Assembly (NCBI RefSeq): GCF_023277745.1
Contig: NZ_CP086322.1
Location: forward strand, 6,696,001 to 6,760,000
Reading direction: 5' to 3'
From: Streptomyces halobius
GTDB taxonomy: Bacteria; Actinomycetota; Actinomycetes; Streptomycetales; Streptomycetaceae
DNA: 64,000 nt
The notes below the pieces were generated by a model. That model was not told the origin of the DNA and did not search any database. It saw only the letters and a list, made by a program, of their open reading frames with translations. Positions 47,399 through 55,884 of this stretch are shown in pieces. Position 1 is the first letter of the stretch, and each line of letters starts with the position of its first letter. The translations under genes and the position numbers were made by a program.

Positions 47399-47520
47399 GC
47401 CGCCCATGGTTCGATCGGCCACAGCACGCCTGCAACTGATTTGAGCTCAGCAGAGCCTGCACCACCTAGATCGGGGAGACACCGCCTAGAGAGGCCGAAA
47501 GTCCGGGGGCGGCGAGGGGT

Positions 47521-48627
47521 CTATTTCTTCCACGAGATGGTGGTGGATGGTTCTCCGTCCGTCTCGGCGGTAACGAGTACACGTTCCACGGAGTGGGTGA
47601 CGTAAGCGCGTCGGATCTCTACGGGTAGGTCGTGGTCCCACTGGTGGCGGGCGTGGCGTGGTGAGACAGGAAAAGGCTGGTGGATCTCGCCGCCTTCCGC
47701 GAGCAGGATTTCCTGTGCGAGGGCGAGTTTGCGCAGGGATTCGGCAGTGAAGACGCGGTCGATGATGGCTTCAGCGACGCGACTTTCCAGAAGTTCCATC
47801 CCGATCGTCACGCAGTTGTCAGGGCACTGATAGTGATCAACGTTGGTGGTGAGGTTGAGGTTGCAGGCACCGCACCGAGCGATGCCGGCCAGGAGTGCTT
47901 CGTCACCGGTGGAAGCCGGTTGCTGTAGCGCAGCGGTCGGCTCTGGGGTAGAGCGGCGCGGCAGGGTTTGGGGGATGAAGTCCACGGTGAGCAGATCTGG
48001 TCGGCTGGCGGGGACCATGAGCACGCATTCCCAGATGACGTAGGGCCCCTGTGCCGTGCGCCAGACGAGACACTGTCCGTCGGGTTGGCCGGCATCGGGG
48101 CAGGCTGTCTCCCACAGCCCTGAGGGAAGGCCCGCGCGAAGAGACTGCAGTTCTGGGGCGTCGGGGTCGGCGGTCAGCGCGTCTCGCAGTGCAGTGGTGT
48201 AGGCGGCTGCGGCGTCCTCCCAGTTCGCCAGACGGTGCCGAGCCTCTTCCTGGAGCAAGACCCATCGCAGCAGGCTCGCCCCGGGAGCGGTGCATTCCGG
48301 CAGTTGGTCGGCGAAGAACCGGTTGCAGTCCACTACGCGCCAGGTGTGGTCGACGACGAGCGCGGGATAGGGCTTCGCGTGCAGGAGGGCACGCTCACCG
48401 TCGGACAGAGGGGTTCCCGGGAAAGCGAAACAAGAGCGTTGGTCCTTCGGGATATTCAAGGCGTCGAGAACGGTGGAGAGTGCGCGACTTCCTGGCCAAC
48501 CGCGGCTCGATTCCAGCATGGTGTAACGAAGTTCAGAGATTCCCGCGGCCTGGGCGACCTGCGCAGCGGACAGCCCCTCTTGCATGCGGTAAGAGAGGAG
48601 AACTTCTTGGATGCTGGTGGAGATCAC
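47521..48627 (-). CDS. XRE-family regulator with MmyB-like domain and C-terminal zinc ribbon
   Basis: 368 residues from a GTG at 48627 with GAAGGA upstream. An HTH 'GLSAAQVAQAAGISELRYTM' covers about residues 18-55. A PAS-like MmyB-type ligand domain follows ('LHAKPYPALVVDHTWRVVDC', 'FFADQLPE', 'LLRWVLLQEEARHRLANWED'). After about 245 it changes to 'CGACNLNLTTNVDHYQCPD' with C-x2-C pairs and 'RVAEAIIDRVFTAESLRKL', which resembles the zinc-ribbon and tail of large serine recombinases. This fusion is unusual. It may regulate the ketosynthase gene, which lies upstream in the same direction. Confidence 0.75.
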   Translation of the reverse strand: MISTSIQEVLLSYRMQEGLSAAQVAQAAGISELRYTMLESSRGWPGSRALSTVLDALNIPKDQRSCFAFPGTPLSDGERALLHAKPYPALVVDHTWRVVDCNRFFADQLPECTAPGASLLRWVLLQEEARHRLANWEDAAAAYTTALRDALTADPDAPELQSLRAGLPSGLWETACPDAGQPDGQCLVWRTAQGPYVIWECVLMVPASRPDLLTVDFIPQTLPRRSTPEPTAALQQPASTGDEALLAGIARCGACNLNLTTNVDHYQCPDNCVTIGMELLESRVAEAIIDRVFTAESLRKLALAQEILLAEGGEIHQPFPVSPRHARHQWDHDLPVEIRRAYVTHSVERVLVTAETDGEPSTTISWKK

Positions 48628-48707
48628 GTCATTTCCTTCAGGTGGTGGCGGAGGAGACACCCGGCGTCCAGGCCGCGGCCCCCGTGCAGGGGAAGTCGTG
48701 GCAAGGC

Positions 48708-50045
48708 TCAGTCGGCCGGGCTGTGCGTGTCGGTGTAGCGGCGAAAGGCGAGGACGGCATTGTGGCCGCCGAATCCGTAGGAGTTGCTCAGCACCAGATC
48801 CCCCCTCTTTGGCAGGGGCCGTGGTGCGCCGGCGACGATGTCGAGGTCAATACCGTCGTCCGGGTTGTCGCAGCCGATCGTCGGCGGGATCAACCGGTGG
48901 TGCAATGTCAGGATGGTGGCGACCGCCTCCACCCCGCCGGCAGCACCTTGGAGGTGGCCCAGAGCGCCCTTGGGCGCCGTGACGGGTATGTTCGCGCCGA
49001 CTCCGAACACCTCCCGCAGGGCGAGGGCTTCGGCGGCGTCGCCGGCCGGGGTCGCGGTGGCGTGTGCGTTGATGTGAGCCACCTCGTGCGGGCGCGTCCT
49101 GGCATCAGCCAGGGCCTTGCGCAGGGCATCGACGATGCCCGCTCCGTCGGGCCGTGGGGCGACCATGTGGTGGGCGTCGGCTGACAGGCCCCAGCCGGCG
49201 GCCTCGCCGTAGATCCGGGCACCGCGGGCGCGGGCGTGTTCCTCCGCCTCCAGGATCAGAACGCCGGCTCCTTCGCCGAGCACGAACCCGTCGCGTGCCT
49301 TGTCGAACGGCCTTGATGCCGCCTGCGGCCCCTCCGTGCCGGGGGACAGGGCCCGCATGGCCGTGAAGGACGCCATCACCGACGGCGTGATCACCGCTTC
49401 CGTGCCGCCCGCGACCACGATGTCCACGTGGCCGTCCCGGATCCGGTCGATGGCCTGACCGATCGCCTCCGTCCCCGAGGCGCACGCGGACACGACGGTT
49501 CGCGCCTCCCCGCGCGCACCGAGGTCGACAGCCACCTGGGCCGCCGCGCTGTTCGGCACCACCATGGGCGCAGTGTGCGGGGAGACGAACCGCGCGCCAC
49601 GTGCGCAGAGGGTGTGATCGGCAGCGACGAGCACCGGAGCTCCGCCGATGATCGTGCCCATGGACACCCCAACGCGCCCGGCCTCCAGTGCCGCGTCCGG
49701 GATGTCCTCGAAACCGAATCCGGCATCTGCCCACGCCTCGCGGGCGGCGAGTACAGCGAACTGGGCACAGCGGTTCATGGTCCGCATCTCGCGGCGTGAC
49801 AGCAGTTCCGTCGGCTCGACGGCGGCGGGAGCGGCGATACGCACCGGGAGCTCGGCGAACTCCTCGTCGTGAAGCTGCTGAACTCCGCACCGGCCCTCCA
49901 GCAGCCCCTGCCACGTGGCGGCCGCATCCCCGCCCAGCGGCGTGATGGCCCCCACACCCGTGACGACCACACGGCGCCGGCCTCCCAGCGGAGGCTCTGC
50001 ACTGGCAGACGAAGGGGGAATTGCAAGGTTTGTGATGTCTGCCAC
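48708..50045 (-). CDS. Beta-ketoacyl-ACP synthase (FabF/KAS II type)
   Basis: 445 residues from a GTG. The catalytic triad is complete: C188 in 'VVSACASGTEAIGQAI', H328 in 'HINAHATATPAGD' and H364 in 'PKGALGHLQGAAGG' with K359. 'VVTGVGAITPLG' at the start and 'NSYGFGGHNAVLAF' at the end are typical. It condenses malonyl-ACP with an acyl-ACP. As a stand-alone enzyme without a visible ACP or chain-length factor neighbour it could serve fatty-acid or polyketide initiation. It lies 80 nt upstream of the XRE regulator gene and about 4 kb from the right operon. Confidence 0.9.
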   Translation of the reverse strand: MADITNLAIPPSSASAEPPLGGRRRVVVTGVGAITPLGGDAAATWQGLLEGRCGVQQLHDEEFAELPVRIAAPAAVEPTELLSRREMRTMNRCAQFAVLAAREAWADAGFGFEDIPDAALEAGRVGVSMGTIIGGAPVLVAADHTLCARGARFVSPHTAPMVVPNSAAAQVAVDLGARGEARTVVSACASGTEAIGQAIDRIRDGHVDIVVAGGTEAVITPSVMASFTAMRALSPGTEGPQAASRPFDKARDGFVLGEGAGVLILEAEEHARARGARIYGEAAGWGLSADAHHMVAPRPDGAGIVDALRKALADARTRPHEVAHINAHATATPAGDAAEALALREVFGVGANIPVTAPKGALGHLQGAAGGVEAVATILTLHHRLIPPTIGCDNPDDGIDLDIVAGAPRPLPKRGDLVLSNSYGFGGHNAVLAFRRYTDTHSPAD

Positions 50046-50309
50046 TGCTTATCTTTCGAATTTCTGCGTTCGTGTTGCCTGCGAATCATAGGCCAACTAG
50101 TCCTTGATCGTAAATTCGCCCGTTTTTGCGGAGAGTGTGCCGATCGCGGTGGAGGCCGTCACGGAGAAGCCGGCCTACCGATGTGCCACCTGGCCCTCGG
50201 GTGGCGGTCGTAGCTCTGCCGGGGGCTGGGAAGCCGTCGACGGAGGTGGAACAGAAGACACTGGCTGTCGTGGCAGGCCAGACTGTGAGTAGGTGATGGA
50301 GGTGAAGGG

Positions 50310-50888
50310 ATGAGCGTTGCCAGCTTTACGCACCACGGGCCCTGGACCGTCGAGGACGTCTTGGGCCTGCCCGAAGACCGGACCGTCCGCTACGAGCTGC
50401 TGGGGGAGTCGCTCGTGATGTCCCCCGCCCCAGGCCTGCGCCATCAGCGCGCAAGCTTCCGGCTCCACGTCGCCCTGGACGCGGCCGCCCGTGCTGCCCG
50501 CGCTCCGGTGGAAGTGCTGGAGGCCATCAACGTCATCCTGCCGTCCGGCCTGGTCGTGCCGGACATCGTCGTCGCCGACGTGGGCGCGACCGCCGAGGAC
50601 GGCGTCAGCATCGACGCCGACGCGGTGCAGTTGGTCGTCGAGCTCGTCTCACCCGGCAACAAGATCATGGACCGCAAGCTCAAGCCCCTGCTGTACGCGG
50701 AGGCCGCGGTCCCGCACTACTGGCGCTTGGAGTTCGACCCGGCCCCGCGCCTGATCGTCAGCGAGCTGGACGGCGGCCGGTACGTCGAAACGGCGACCGC
50801 CCTGCCGGGCACCGTGACCCGCATCAAGGAGCCGTTCCTCTTCGAGATCGACCCGGCCGGGCTTGCCCAGCCGCAGCACAGAGGCTGA
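50310..50888 (+). CDS. Uma2 (DUF820) family putative restriction-endonuclease-like protein
   Basis: 192 residues with GGAGGTGAAGGG just upstream. 'WTVEDVLGLPEDRTVRYELL' with 'GESLVMSPAPGLRHQRASFR' is the family start. The nuclease core follows: 'VVPDIVVADVGA' (Asp), 'QLVVELVSPGNKIMDRKLKP' (E-x-V-S-P and K) and 'YAEAAVPHYWRLEF'. These residues match the PD-(D/E)XK fold of Uma2. The family is very common in Streptomyces and cyanobacteria; cellular function is not known. Confidence 0.85.
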   Translation: MSVASFTHHGPWTVEDVLGLPEDRTVRYELLGESLVMSPAPGLRHQRASFRLHVALDAAARAARAPVEVLEAINVILPSGLVVPDIVVADVGATAEDGVSIDADAVQLVVELVSPGNKIMDRKLKPLLYAEAAVPHYWRLEFDPAPRLIVSELDGGRYVETATALPGTVTRIKEPFLFEIDPAGLAQPQHRG

Positions 50889-51004
50889 GCCCCAACCCCC
50901 TGCTGGCCTGCTGGGCCGAACGGGGGAGTCCGGCTGTCAGCTGGCGCGATATCGTGGAGCGCCTGATGACCGCTGACTTTCATGATCTGGCAGGAGTGCC
51001 CCGC

Positions 51005-51297
51005 GTGGCCGAGGACCCCATCGCGCACACGAGCTCGATGCACTGGCCCGCCGTGTCGAGGCGGTCGAAGACCGCGTCGAAGCGCTGCAGGTGCAGTCGG
51101 GCGGCAACTTCGCGGCCGTGATCGAGGGACAGGCCGCGCTCCGACGTGAGGTCCGGGACGGCTTCACCAAGGTCAGCGCTCGCTTCGACGCCCTTGAAAC
51201 GAAGTTCGACGCTCTTGAGACGAAGATGGACCGCAATCAGGCGCAGATCGTCGAGCTGCTGACCGCGTTGGTCGGCAAGAACCCGAACGAGAACTGA
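51005..51297 (+). pseudogene. Coiled-coil protein interrupted by a 2-bp duplication
   Basis: From a GTG at 51005 the frame reads VAEDPIAH and is then broken at CACAC (51026-51030). Removing two bases restores ELDALARRVEAVEDRVEALQ and the intact remainder 'IEGQAALRREVRDGFTKVSA', 'FDALETKFDALETKMDRNQA' to NPNEN. The product would be a short coiled coil, a type often encoded beside Uma2 proteins. It may be translated from ATG 51091 as a 68-residue fragment. A sequencing error is possible. Confidence 0.5.
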
Positions 51298-51364
51298 TCA
51301 TCCTGCTCGTGGTCGGTACGGCCGTCACCACATGCCGGATGACGAGCTGAGCCGACGGATACAG

Positions 51365-51402
51365 AAAGCTGCCCGGACCTGAGGTCAGGTCCGGGCAGCT
51401 TT
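51365..51402. terminator. Strong 18-bp hairpin terminator
   Basis: AAAGCTGCCCGGACCTGA pairs perfectly with TCAGGTCCGGGCAGCTTT around a 2-nt loop, followed by TT. It can serve the plus-strand coiled-coil gene and the opposing gene. Confidence 0.85.
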
Positions 51403-51413
51403 TCGTTGTCGGC

Positions 51414-51767
51414 TCAAGCGGCAGACACCGGCCGCGGTGGAGGCGCTGGTGCGGGAGAGGGGAGGGCTTGGAGTGCGGCGAAGTGCCGGCCGGCGACGGA
51501 TCCGGGGCCGAGGAGCAGGCTGCCCGGCGTGAAGTGCGGTTCGCCCAGGTGCCGTTCAAGGGCCGGCAGGTAGGACCAGCGCACGCTCGGGTGGGCCGAG
51601 TGGGCGTAGTGGTGCAGGTCTCCGTATGGGAGCCAGGTCACTGCGGCGATACAGGCCAGGAGCCGGTTGCGTGGGTACAGGCGCAGGCAGCGGCCGGCCT
51701 CCCCCCAGGCCGGGGCACCGGTGCGGGGCTCGGGGTTGAACCAGGTGTGCTCGGCGAGCAGGCTCAT
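51414..51767 (-). CDS. Hypothetical protein (117 residues)
   Basis: MSLLAEHTWFNPEPRTGAPA, 'CLRLYPRNRLLACIAAVTWL', 'GDLHHYAHSAHPSVRWSYLP', 'LERHLGEPHFTPGSLLLGPG' and a Pro-rich end. The His-rich middle and hydrophobic helix are protein-like, but there is no known family, and the flanks are decayed DNA, so it may be the remnant of a larger gene. Confidence 0.4.
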   Translation of the reverse strand: MSLLAEHTWFNPEPRTGAPAWGEAGRCLRLYPRNRLLACIAAVTWLPYGDLHHYAHSAHPSVRWSYLPALERHLGEPHFTPGSLLLGPGSVAGRHFAALQALPSPAPAPPPRPVSAA

Positions 51768-52648
51768 CCAGGCGAGCTGCGGATACAGGAGCAGGCGCAG
51801 GACGAGGCGCCTGCGACCAGGCCTGGCCAGTCGCCGATCAGGTAGCTGGTGGCTGCGGGTACGGCGGCGAAGGCGGCCAGGTGGCCTGTGGTGGGGGAGT
51901 GTGGCTTCGTCGGTGTAACGCGAGAACGGTTGATGCCGAGTTCGGGCAACAGATGTTGATCAAGCGGGTCCAAGATGTTGTCGAGTCCGAGAACGCCTCG
52001 TCGGCGTGTCGGCCGAACCCGGTGCTTGCCCCGCGGTCGGTCTATGAGGCCAAGGCGGCGCGGTGACAGAAGCAGTGGCCTGAGCTGACCGTGCCGGACT
52101 GGCCATCCGCAGACATCACGGCGCCTTCAGACCTCGACCGCGTTCATGACCGGATCTCACCTCGCGTGCCGGGCCGATGAGGTCATCGGGGTAGCTTGCG
52201 AAGTCTCCCGGAGGCGCCGAGCGGAGGTCTTCGATGCCGTAGCGCATGACTTGGGAGTGCCAGGCGATCTGCCGCTGCCACCCTTGAACCGGCCGTTTTG
52301 GGCGCCCTGCTTGGCGCGGCCGAACTCCCACTTGTGGGTGGAGTCGATGTCGATGAAGGTCACCTGGACGGCGCCGGGGAGCAGCCTGGCCTATGTCACC
52401 ATCTGGGGCATGAACCAGCGGTGAATTGGGGGAAGTTGGAGAGCAGGCCCGTGGGCGAACGAGCGCAGTAGCGTGCGCCAGGCGACGCGCCCGGCCATCT
52501 GGTCACGCACTTCCAGCGACGTTGCGGCCGGGCCTCTTCCTACCCTCTGTCGCCATGCCTGCCGAGTAGTCGTTTTGTTCCCACTTCGTTACGTTTTCGT
52601 AACCCCAGATAACACAACCGTGATCCGACGGTCAATGGTCTGATCTTC
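51768..52648. other. Decayed stretch with transposase remnant
   Basis: About 880 bases without an intact gene. Short open frames change register often. One part (about 52146-52420) is recognisable as a transposase remnant; the rest shows no clear homology. AT content rises after 52560, upstream of the hairpin. Confidence 0.5.
52146..52420 (-). mobile_element. IS1380-family transposase remnant
   Basis: The minus strand reads VTFIDIDSTHKWEFGRAKQG then AQNGRFKGG, matching the IS1380 'D-x-D-S-T-H ... KQGA..G..KG' catalytic region. Both sides fall into different frames and neither end of an element is visible. Inactive. Confidence 0.6.
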
Positions 52649-52693
52649 GCCCGCCCGCATCTTCGGGATCTCTCGCGGAAGATGCGGGCGGGC
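52649..52693. terminator. 16-bp inverted repeat upstream of the small membrane protein gene
   Basis: GCCCGCCCGCATCTTC pairs perfectly with GAAGATGCGGGCGGGC across 13 nt. It lies 50 nt before the GTG at 52743, so it may be a terminator of upstream transcription or a leader structure. Confidence 0.6.
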
Positions 52694-52742
52694 CCCCGCT
52701 CATATCGATCCACAGAACTCAGTAAAATCATCAGGAGAAGAA

Positions 52743-53144
52743 GTGCTGCTGACCATCGCCGCATTGCTCGGCTTGGGGGGCGCTATCACGGCTATGGGAG
52801 CCCAGGGCCCCTTGAAGAGACTCAGCTGGGCCATTGCTGCTATTTCCCTGGGCGCTCTCTTGCTCACCTTCCTGCTGGGCCCGGTGGCGATTTTGGTCGC
52901 CGTCAGTGCCTATGGTGTCGCACTGGCCGTCTTTCCCCCCTTCGCACGCTCATCACACACGGCCCTGGTGCGGTGGTTGCTCACTGTCCTGCTGGCAGAG
53001 GTGAGCCTGACCACGTACTTCATCGCCACAGAGACCGACATGATCGCCCTGTGGCTCATGCTCTTCGGACCCGGCACGCTCGCTTCGGCGGCCCGGCTGA
53101 CAACAGAGGCGCGCCAGCACAGCGGTACGGCACCGCGGGACTAG
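52743..53144 (+). CDS. Small four-helix membrane protein
   Basis: 133 residues from a GTG with AGGAG upstream. Hydrophobic segments: 'LLTIAALLGLGGAITAMG', 'LSWAIAAISLGALLLTFLLG' continuing through 'VAILVAVSAYGVALAVF', 'WLLTVLLAEVSLTTYFIA' and 'IALWLMLFGPGTLASAA'. The end is polar. No domain recognised; inner-membrane protein of unknown role. An IS remnant begins just after the stop. Confidence 0.65.
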   Translation: MLLTIAALLGLGGAITAMGAQGPLKRLSWAIAAISLGALLLTFLLGPVAILVAVSAYGVALAVFPPFARSSHTALVRWLLTVLLAEVSLTTYFIATETDMIALWLMLFGPGTLASAARLTTEARQHSGTAPRD

Positions 53145-53146
53145 AG

Positions 53147-53331
53147 CGTGTCTCTTTGATGGGCTGGTTGGTTGATCGGATGTGTCTCTCCGGCTGCTGA
53201 TCACTGATGCGATGTGGGACCGGATCGAGCCGTTGATGCCGGCTCATCCGGCCCGTGGACGACGCTGGGCAGACCATCGCCGGACTCTCGAAGCCATCGC
53301 GTGGAAATACCGCACCGGCTCACCATGGTGA
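53147..53331 (+). mobile_element. Truncated IS5-family element (left end and transposase N-terminus)
   Basis: The left end GCGTGTCTCTTTGATG resembles that of the IS at 45825. From 53182 the frame reads LLITDAMWDRIEPLMPAHPA, 'RGRRWADHRRTLEAIAWKYR' and TGSPW, then stops. This is the start of an IS5-type transposase different from the intact one; the remainder is lost. Confidence 0.7.
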
Positions 53332-53403
53332 TGTCCCACAAACCGGAGCCGGTGGCGGTCTACCGGCCTGGTTCGCGGCCCGGAATCGCGGTTGCTGACC
53401 AGA

Positions 53404-53688
53404 TCACTCCGTTACGGGCAGGCACTCGGTGAGCAGGTCGATGACGTCGTGCCAGGCTCGCTGCGCGTGCTGTGGGTGGTAGCCGACGCCGGGACGCACG
53501 GTGTGGTCGACCGGTGGATGGTGGAAGGCGTGAAGGGCTCCCCCGTAAACCACGAGGCGCCAGTCGACGCCCGCGGCCTGCATCTCTGCGGTGAACGCGT
53601 CCCGTTGGGCGGGCGGCATGATCGGGTCTTCCGACCCGACCCCGGCCCACACCGGGCAGCGGATGCGCGCCGTCTCGCCCCGTCGGCC
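53404..53688 (-). pseudogene. C-terminal remnant of a dienelactone hydrolase family gene
   Basis: The minus strand encodes 'RCPVWAGVGSEDPIMPPAQR', 'FTAEMQAAGVDWRLVVYGGA' and 'LHAFHHPPVDHTVRPGVGYH'. These are the Asp (GSEDPIMPP) and His (GALHAFHHP) parts of the alpha/beta-hydrolase triad. The N-terminal half with the nucleophile is missing; upstream sequence is unrelated. Inactive. Confidence 0.7.
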
Positions 53689-53912
53689 TGTGGTCAGTGC
53701 GTTGACTGTGCCGATCGCGCGTAGGTTGACGCCGTCGCGCCAGTCTCCGCCCCGGCCAACTGCGACAACGTCACCTGAGACCAGCCGCGAATCCAACAAG
53801 GTCACGTGAGACAGCGAGAACGTTGCGAGAGACGGGACAGGGGAAGACAACCGTCCTCTGGACTGATCTGTCAGCAGGCATGAAGTCGGCGCGCGCCTGT
53901 GTCACCCTCAGC

Positions 53913-54368
53913 TCAGAGCATCATTGTCATGAATGCGCTATTTGGGTCAGGTCGGTAGCCCGTAAATGGCGCACAGTAGGAAAACCCGAATTTCTCGTAC
54001 AGTTTCCGGGCGGGCAAGAAGAACTCTCCGGCGCCGGTCTCCAAACTTAGCCGAGTGAACCCCATGCGCCGGGCCTCTGCGATGATGTGCTCCAGCAGCA
54101 GGGATGCGATCCCGCTCCGCTTGTGTGTCGGCGTGGTGCGCATCGACTTCAGCTCCGCGTGCCCCGCGTCCAGCCCCTTGATCGCGCCGCAGCCCACCAG
54201 GGTGTCGCCGTCCAGGACGGACCAGAACGTCATCTCCGGCCTGCGGAGCTCGTCGAGATCGAGGGCGTGCTTGCTCTCCAGCGGCGTGACGGACCGCATC
54301 TGCTGGACGTGCTCGTCGAGGAACCGGGCGATCTCCGGGCCGGACAAGTCGTCTACCACGATCTTCAC
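53913..54368 (-). CDS. GNAT N-acetyltransferase at the end of the biosynthetic operon
   Basis: 151 residues from a GTG at 54368 with AAGGG upstream (VKIVVDDLSGPEIARFLDEH). 'CGAIKGLDAGHAELKSMRTT' and 'HKRSGIASLLLEHIIAEARR' carry the acetyl-CoA loop (R-x2-G-x-A variant), then 'LSLETGAGEFFLPARKLYEK' and 'FGFSYCAPFTGYRPDPNSAF'. It follows the DapE-like gene by 121 nt on the same strand. In the tabtoxin system an unrelated-length GNAT (Ttr) acetylates the toxin for self-protection; a similar resistance role here is an inference. Confidence 0.75.
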   Translation of the reverse strand: MKIVVDDLSGPEIARFLDEHVQQMRSVTPLESKHALDLDELRRPEMTFWSVLDGDTLVGCGAIKGLDAGHAELKSMRTTPTHKRSGIASLLLEHIIAEARRMGFTRLSLETGAGEFFLPARKLYEKFGFSYCAPFTGYRPDPNSAFMTMML

Positions 54369-54489
54369 TTCGTTTGCCCTTCCTTGGGACTCTCGGTGCC
54401 GCGGGTGCTCCGTCGTGTTGCCCATCCTGCCTGAGGTCGGGGGTGCTCTTCGGGGCGTTCGGCGAGTTCGACCCGTCACCCGGCACCCG

Positions 54490-55884
54490 TCACCCGGCGC
54501 TGGACAGCAGCGTGTGGAAGCAATCCGCCCCGAACTCGAGCGCCGAGACAGCGATGCGTTCGTCAGGGCAGTGCAGCCGGTCGCGGTAGACCGTCTCCGG
54601 TTCGTGCAGCAAGGGCATCCATCCGAAGCACTGGATGCCGAGTCGGCTGCTGAAGAGACGGGCGTCGGTGGAGGCGGTGGTCACGATCGGCAGCGGCACG
54701 CCGTCCGGGTCCTTGGCCTTGAGCACGTTGGCGAGCCTGTCGTAGAAAGTGTCGAGTCGCGGCGGCGGGCTGAGCTCACCCTCCACGAACAGTTCCAGTT
54801 CCAGCTCCGGTCCGACCCGTTCCCGCAGCAGCCCAATGAACTCCTCGGTGGTGAAGTCGCCGGGCAGCACACGGCCGTCGAGTTCGACCGTGATCTCCGT
54901 CGGGTGCACATTCGTGCCTGTGCCGCCCCGCAGCACGGTGACACTGACGGTGTGTTGGACGATCGAGCGGAGGTATCGGACGGTGGACTCGTCCAACCCG
55001 TCGAGGACGCTCGGGTCCCTGGGGTCGATCCGGAAAGCATCGACCCGTTCGCTGATGTCCGGCGGCAAAGCGTTCGCCAGCTCTTTCAGCATGCGGTCCA
55101 CGACCGGCGTGTGCTCGACGCCCAGCCCGCCGTCGGCGAGCGATTCGAGCAGCCTACGGAGCTTGTTGACGGCTCCGCTGCCGGAGGCCACACGGGAGGC
55201 GTGCCCGCCCAGCCCGCGCAGCGTCACCCGCACCCAGCACGTGCGCTTTTCGGCGACCACGATGGGGTGCAGGCGCGCGTACCGGCCGAGCCCGAGTTCG
55301 GCCCCGCCGTCCTCGCCGATCGCATACCGCACCCCGGCGAACAGCTCCGGATGTCGCTCGACGAGGAAGCGGGCACCAACCGTACTGCCGGTCTCCTCGT
55401 CGGGCATGACGGCTAGGACGACGTCCCCGGCCGGCACGTCGCCGCAGGCCCGCATCCGGAGTAGGGCCGCCATCATCATGGCGAGATGCCCCTTCATGTC
55501 GACGGCCCCGCGCCCCCAGAGCTCTCCGTCGACGATCTCGCCCCCGAAGGGCGGCCGGGTCCATGCCTGACCCTCGACGGGGACAACGTCGACGTGCGCA
55601 TGGAGCAGCAGCGGCGGCTCAAGCCCGCGGCCGGGCAACCGGGCGACGAGATTGGGGCGGCGGGGGTCGGACGCCAGGGTCCGGGTCTCGATACCGGCGC
55701 CGTCGAGCACACCGCGTATCCACTGGACGCACTCGGCCTCGTCACCGGGCGGATTCACCGTGTTGAACCGGATGAGCCGCTGCGCGATCCACACCGGTGA
55801 CGTCCCCGGCACCGCCGAGGATCCGGTCGCCCCGGGAGGCGGAGAGGCCGGTGAGTGTTGTGGTTCCGTTGTGCTCACGATCAT
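54490..55884 (-). CDS. M20-family deacylase, DapE/ArgE-like
   Basis: 464 residues from an ATG at 55884 that overlaps the aminotransferase stop. Metal and catalytic residues are in place: 'LLLHAHVDVVP' (H97, D99), 'LWGRGAVDMKGHLAMMMAAL' (D129), 'VMPDEETGSTVG' (E163, E164), a later 'IGEDGGAELG' and near the end 'DRLHCPDERIAVSALEFG' (His). The first ~30 residues are a Pro/Ser-rich extension. DapE releases succinate from N-succinyl-diaminopimelate. It follows DapD and a DapC-like enzyme in the same operon, so the same acyl group is probably added and removed in this pathway. Confidence 0.85.
   Translation of the reverse strand: MIVSTTEPQHSPASPPPGATGSSAVPGTSPVWIAQRLIRFNTVNPPGDEAECVQWIRGVLDGAGIETRTLASDPRRPNLVARLPGRGLEPPLLLHAHVDVVPVEGQAWTRPPFGGEIVDGELWGRGAVDMKGHLAMMMAALLRMRACGDVPAGDVVLAVMPDEETGSTVGARFLVERHPELFAGVRYAIGEDGGAELGLGRYARLHPIVVAEKRTCWVRVTLRGLGGHASRVASGSGAVNKLRRLLESLADGGLGVEHTPVVDRMLKELANALPPDISERVDAFRIDPRDPSVLDGLDESTVRYLRSIVQHTVSVTVLRGGTGTNVHPTEITVELDGRVLPGDFTTEEFIGLLRERVGPELELELFVEGELSPPPRLDTFYDRLANVLKAKDPDGVPLPIVTTASTDARLFSSRLGIQCFGWMPLLHEPETVYRDRLHCPDERIAVSALEFGADCFHTLLSSAG

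Larger units (their letters stand above)
45825..47487 (+). mobile_element. IS5-family insertion sequence (about 1.66 kb) with a passenger acetyltransferase gene
   Basis: The ends are GGCGGTGTCTC and GAGACACCGCC, extendable to about 18 bp with two mismatches (…TCGATC inside). A TA dinucleotide flanks each side (45823-45824 and 47488-47489) within CTA…TAG, consistent with a TA duplication in a CTAG target. It contains a transposase in two frames and, between transposase and right end, a complete GNAT gene on the opposite strand. It interrupts the phage block exactly at the stop of the regulator gene. Confidence 0.8.
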
